Source: JAOPZW01 sp963803375 (GTDB taxonomy: Bacteria > Actinomycetota > Thermoleophilia > Solirubrobacterales > Solirubrobacteraceae). From it: a stretch of DNA of 64,000 nt. Made by a program: the position numbers and the translations under genes. The notes below the pieces were generated by a model, which was not told the DNA's origin, ran no database searches, and worked only from the letters and a program-made list of their open reading frames with translations. This document shows, piece by piece, positions 63,255-64,000 of this stretch; position 1 is the first letter of the stretch, and each line of letters begins with the position of its first letter. The stretch spans positions 41,769 to 105,768 of the forward strand of contig CAWDMB010000003.1 of the NCBI GenBank assembly GCA_963803375.1, given 5' to 3'.

Positions 63255-64000
63255 TCAGGTTGGGGCGGCGTGCGGCAGCCACGGGCGTCCGCCCGCGAGC
63301 TGGCCCAGGACATCGAGCGTGTCGTGGCCGTGCTTGCGGGCGGTGGAGATGTAGCTGCGGATCGCCAGGAAGCGCTCGGCGCCGTGATGAGTGCGCCAGC
63401 AGCCCGAGATCTTCTGCTGCAGCTTGACCATTCTGATGTCCTGCTCGGCCTGGTTGTTTCCGAACGGCACGCGGAAGTCGTGCGCGAAGCGCAGCACGTC
63501 TGGCTGGTAGCGCTCCAGGCGCAGCAGCAGGTTGTGCGCCTTGGTCTTCTTGCCGGCGGCGAGCGGGTGCTCGTCGTGGCCCATCGCGATGATCGTCTGA
63601 TAGCTGACAGCCAGCTCGGCCAGCGCGCGATCGTCGAGGCGATCGGCGCCGGCGGCGCGGACACCGTCGACTGCATCCTTGGTGTCCAGCAGCAGGCAGC
63701 TCATCGCCAGCGGCCAGGTGTGGCCGGCCTCGGCGGCCGCCTCGAGCTCTCGGAGGTGATGGATGTTGCACAGGCCGTGATCGCAGCCCTCATAGTTGCG
63801 GTAGGGCGCCCAGCCGTCATGGACGGCGACCCCCGCGAAACCGGGCAGGATGCCGGCCGCGTCGATCGCCTCGCCGCCGCGCCGCGAGTGCGCGGTGTAG
63901 CGCGTCAGCGCCTCTGTCGAGGCGCTGTGCACCCAGCCCAACCGGCCGGCGATCCGCGCGCCGGTCTCGTCGAAGTGCGCCACCGGCGCCCCAACCAGCA
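63255..64000 (-). CDS. IS66-family transposase (TnpC), N-terminus outside window
   Basis: The frame is open to the window end; about 248 C-terminal residues are seen. IS66 landmarks: VAHFDETGARIAGRLGWVHS with the catalytic Asp, RYTAHSRRGGEAIDAAGILP, AVHDGWAPYRNYEGCDHGLC with the second Asp, NIHHLRELEAA, and PFGNNQAEQDIRMVKLQQKI with the catalytic Glu and SGCWRTHHGAERFLAIRSYI. No terminal repeat is visible, so the element's ends are unknown. It may be the reason for the missing right boundary of the AICE. Confidence 0.92.
   Translation of the reverse strand, partial: LVGAPVAHFDETGARIAGRLGWVHSASTEALTRYTAHSRRGGEAIDAAGILPGFAGVAVHDGWAPYRNYEGCDHGLCNIHHLRELEAAAEAGHTWPLAMSCLLLDTKDAVDGVRAAGADRLDDRALAELAVSYQTIIAMGHDEHPLAAGKKTKAHNLLLRLERYQPDVLRFAHDFRVPFGNNQAEQDIRMVKLQQKISGCWRTHHGAERFLAIRSYISTARKHGHDTLDVLGQLAGGRPWLPHAAPT

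Overview
The window is one stretch of very GC-rich, densely coded bacterial chromosome. A dnaK-grpE-dnaJ-hspR operon, a PurS/PurQ/small-PurL purine system, myo-inositol-phosphate synthase next to a CDP-alcohol phosphotransferase, many GTG/TTG starts and a pSAM2-like integrative element all point to an actinobacterium. The mix of genes (many Aur1/PAP2, GYD and PHP-type proteins) fits a deep-branching lineage such as Thermoleophilia/Solirubrobacterales, but that placement is inference.

Layout. 1-5.1 kb: end of an RNA m5U methyltransferase gene, LacI regulator, SigB/F/G-type sigma factor, M48 peptidase, quinone oxidoreductase. 5.15-8 kb: two identical 982-bp IS982-like elements in the same orientation, both at CTAG; the second splits a membrane-protein gene that overlaps the 3' end of a UDG-like gene. 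8-13.3 kb: a leftward block for inositol lipids and sugar transfer (PAP2/Aur1-like, CDP-alcohol phosphotransferase, Ino1, a glycosyltransferase-PHP fusion, UDG-like). 13.3-16.9 kb: membrane protein, alpha/beta hydrolase, Nth, acetyltransferase. 17-21 kb: DnaK chaperone operon ending in its repressor HspR. 21-26.5 kb: glycosyltransferase, FAD oxidase, broken transglycosylase, MMPL transporter, with a 60-bp direct repeat. 26.7-29.3 kb: clpB, whose leader shares a 14-bp motif with dnaK.

29.6-51.7 kb holds most of the IMP pathway (purD, purE, purB, purC, purS, purQ, purL, purF, purN, purH, then ridA), interleaved with DNA-repair genes (xth, a stand-alone LigD-type polymerase, recQ) and unrelated genes. 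purM and purK are not in the window. 51.7-53.7 kb is a divergent HxlR regulator/MFS exporter pair with a very clear operator. 53.7-56.2 kb carries tRNA-Glu, tRNA-Lys and tRNA-Val and small genes, including an SDR pseudogene.

56.16-62.1 kb is an actinomycete integrative and conjugative element of the pSAM2 type beside tRNA-Val: integrase, excisionase, rolling-circle Rep, FtsK/TraB-like translocase, a conserved small protein, a GntR/KorSA-type regulator and a divergent NUDIX gene. Two GntR-type operator matches lie at its two promoters. int, xis, the small gene and the regulator carry single-base frameshifts while rep and tra are open, so the element looks decayed (or badly assembled). The right end of the window (62.4-64 kb) has two unknown coupled genes and part of an IS66-family transposase.
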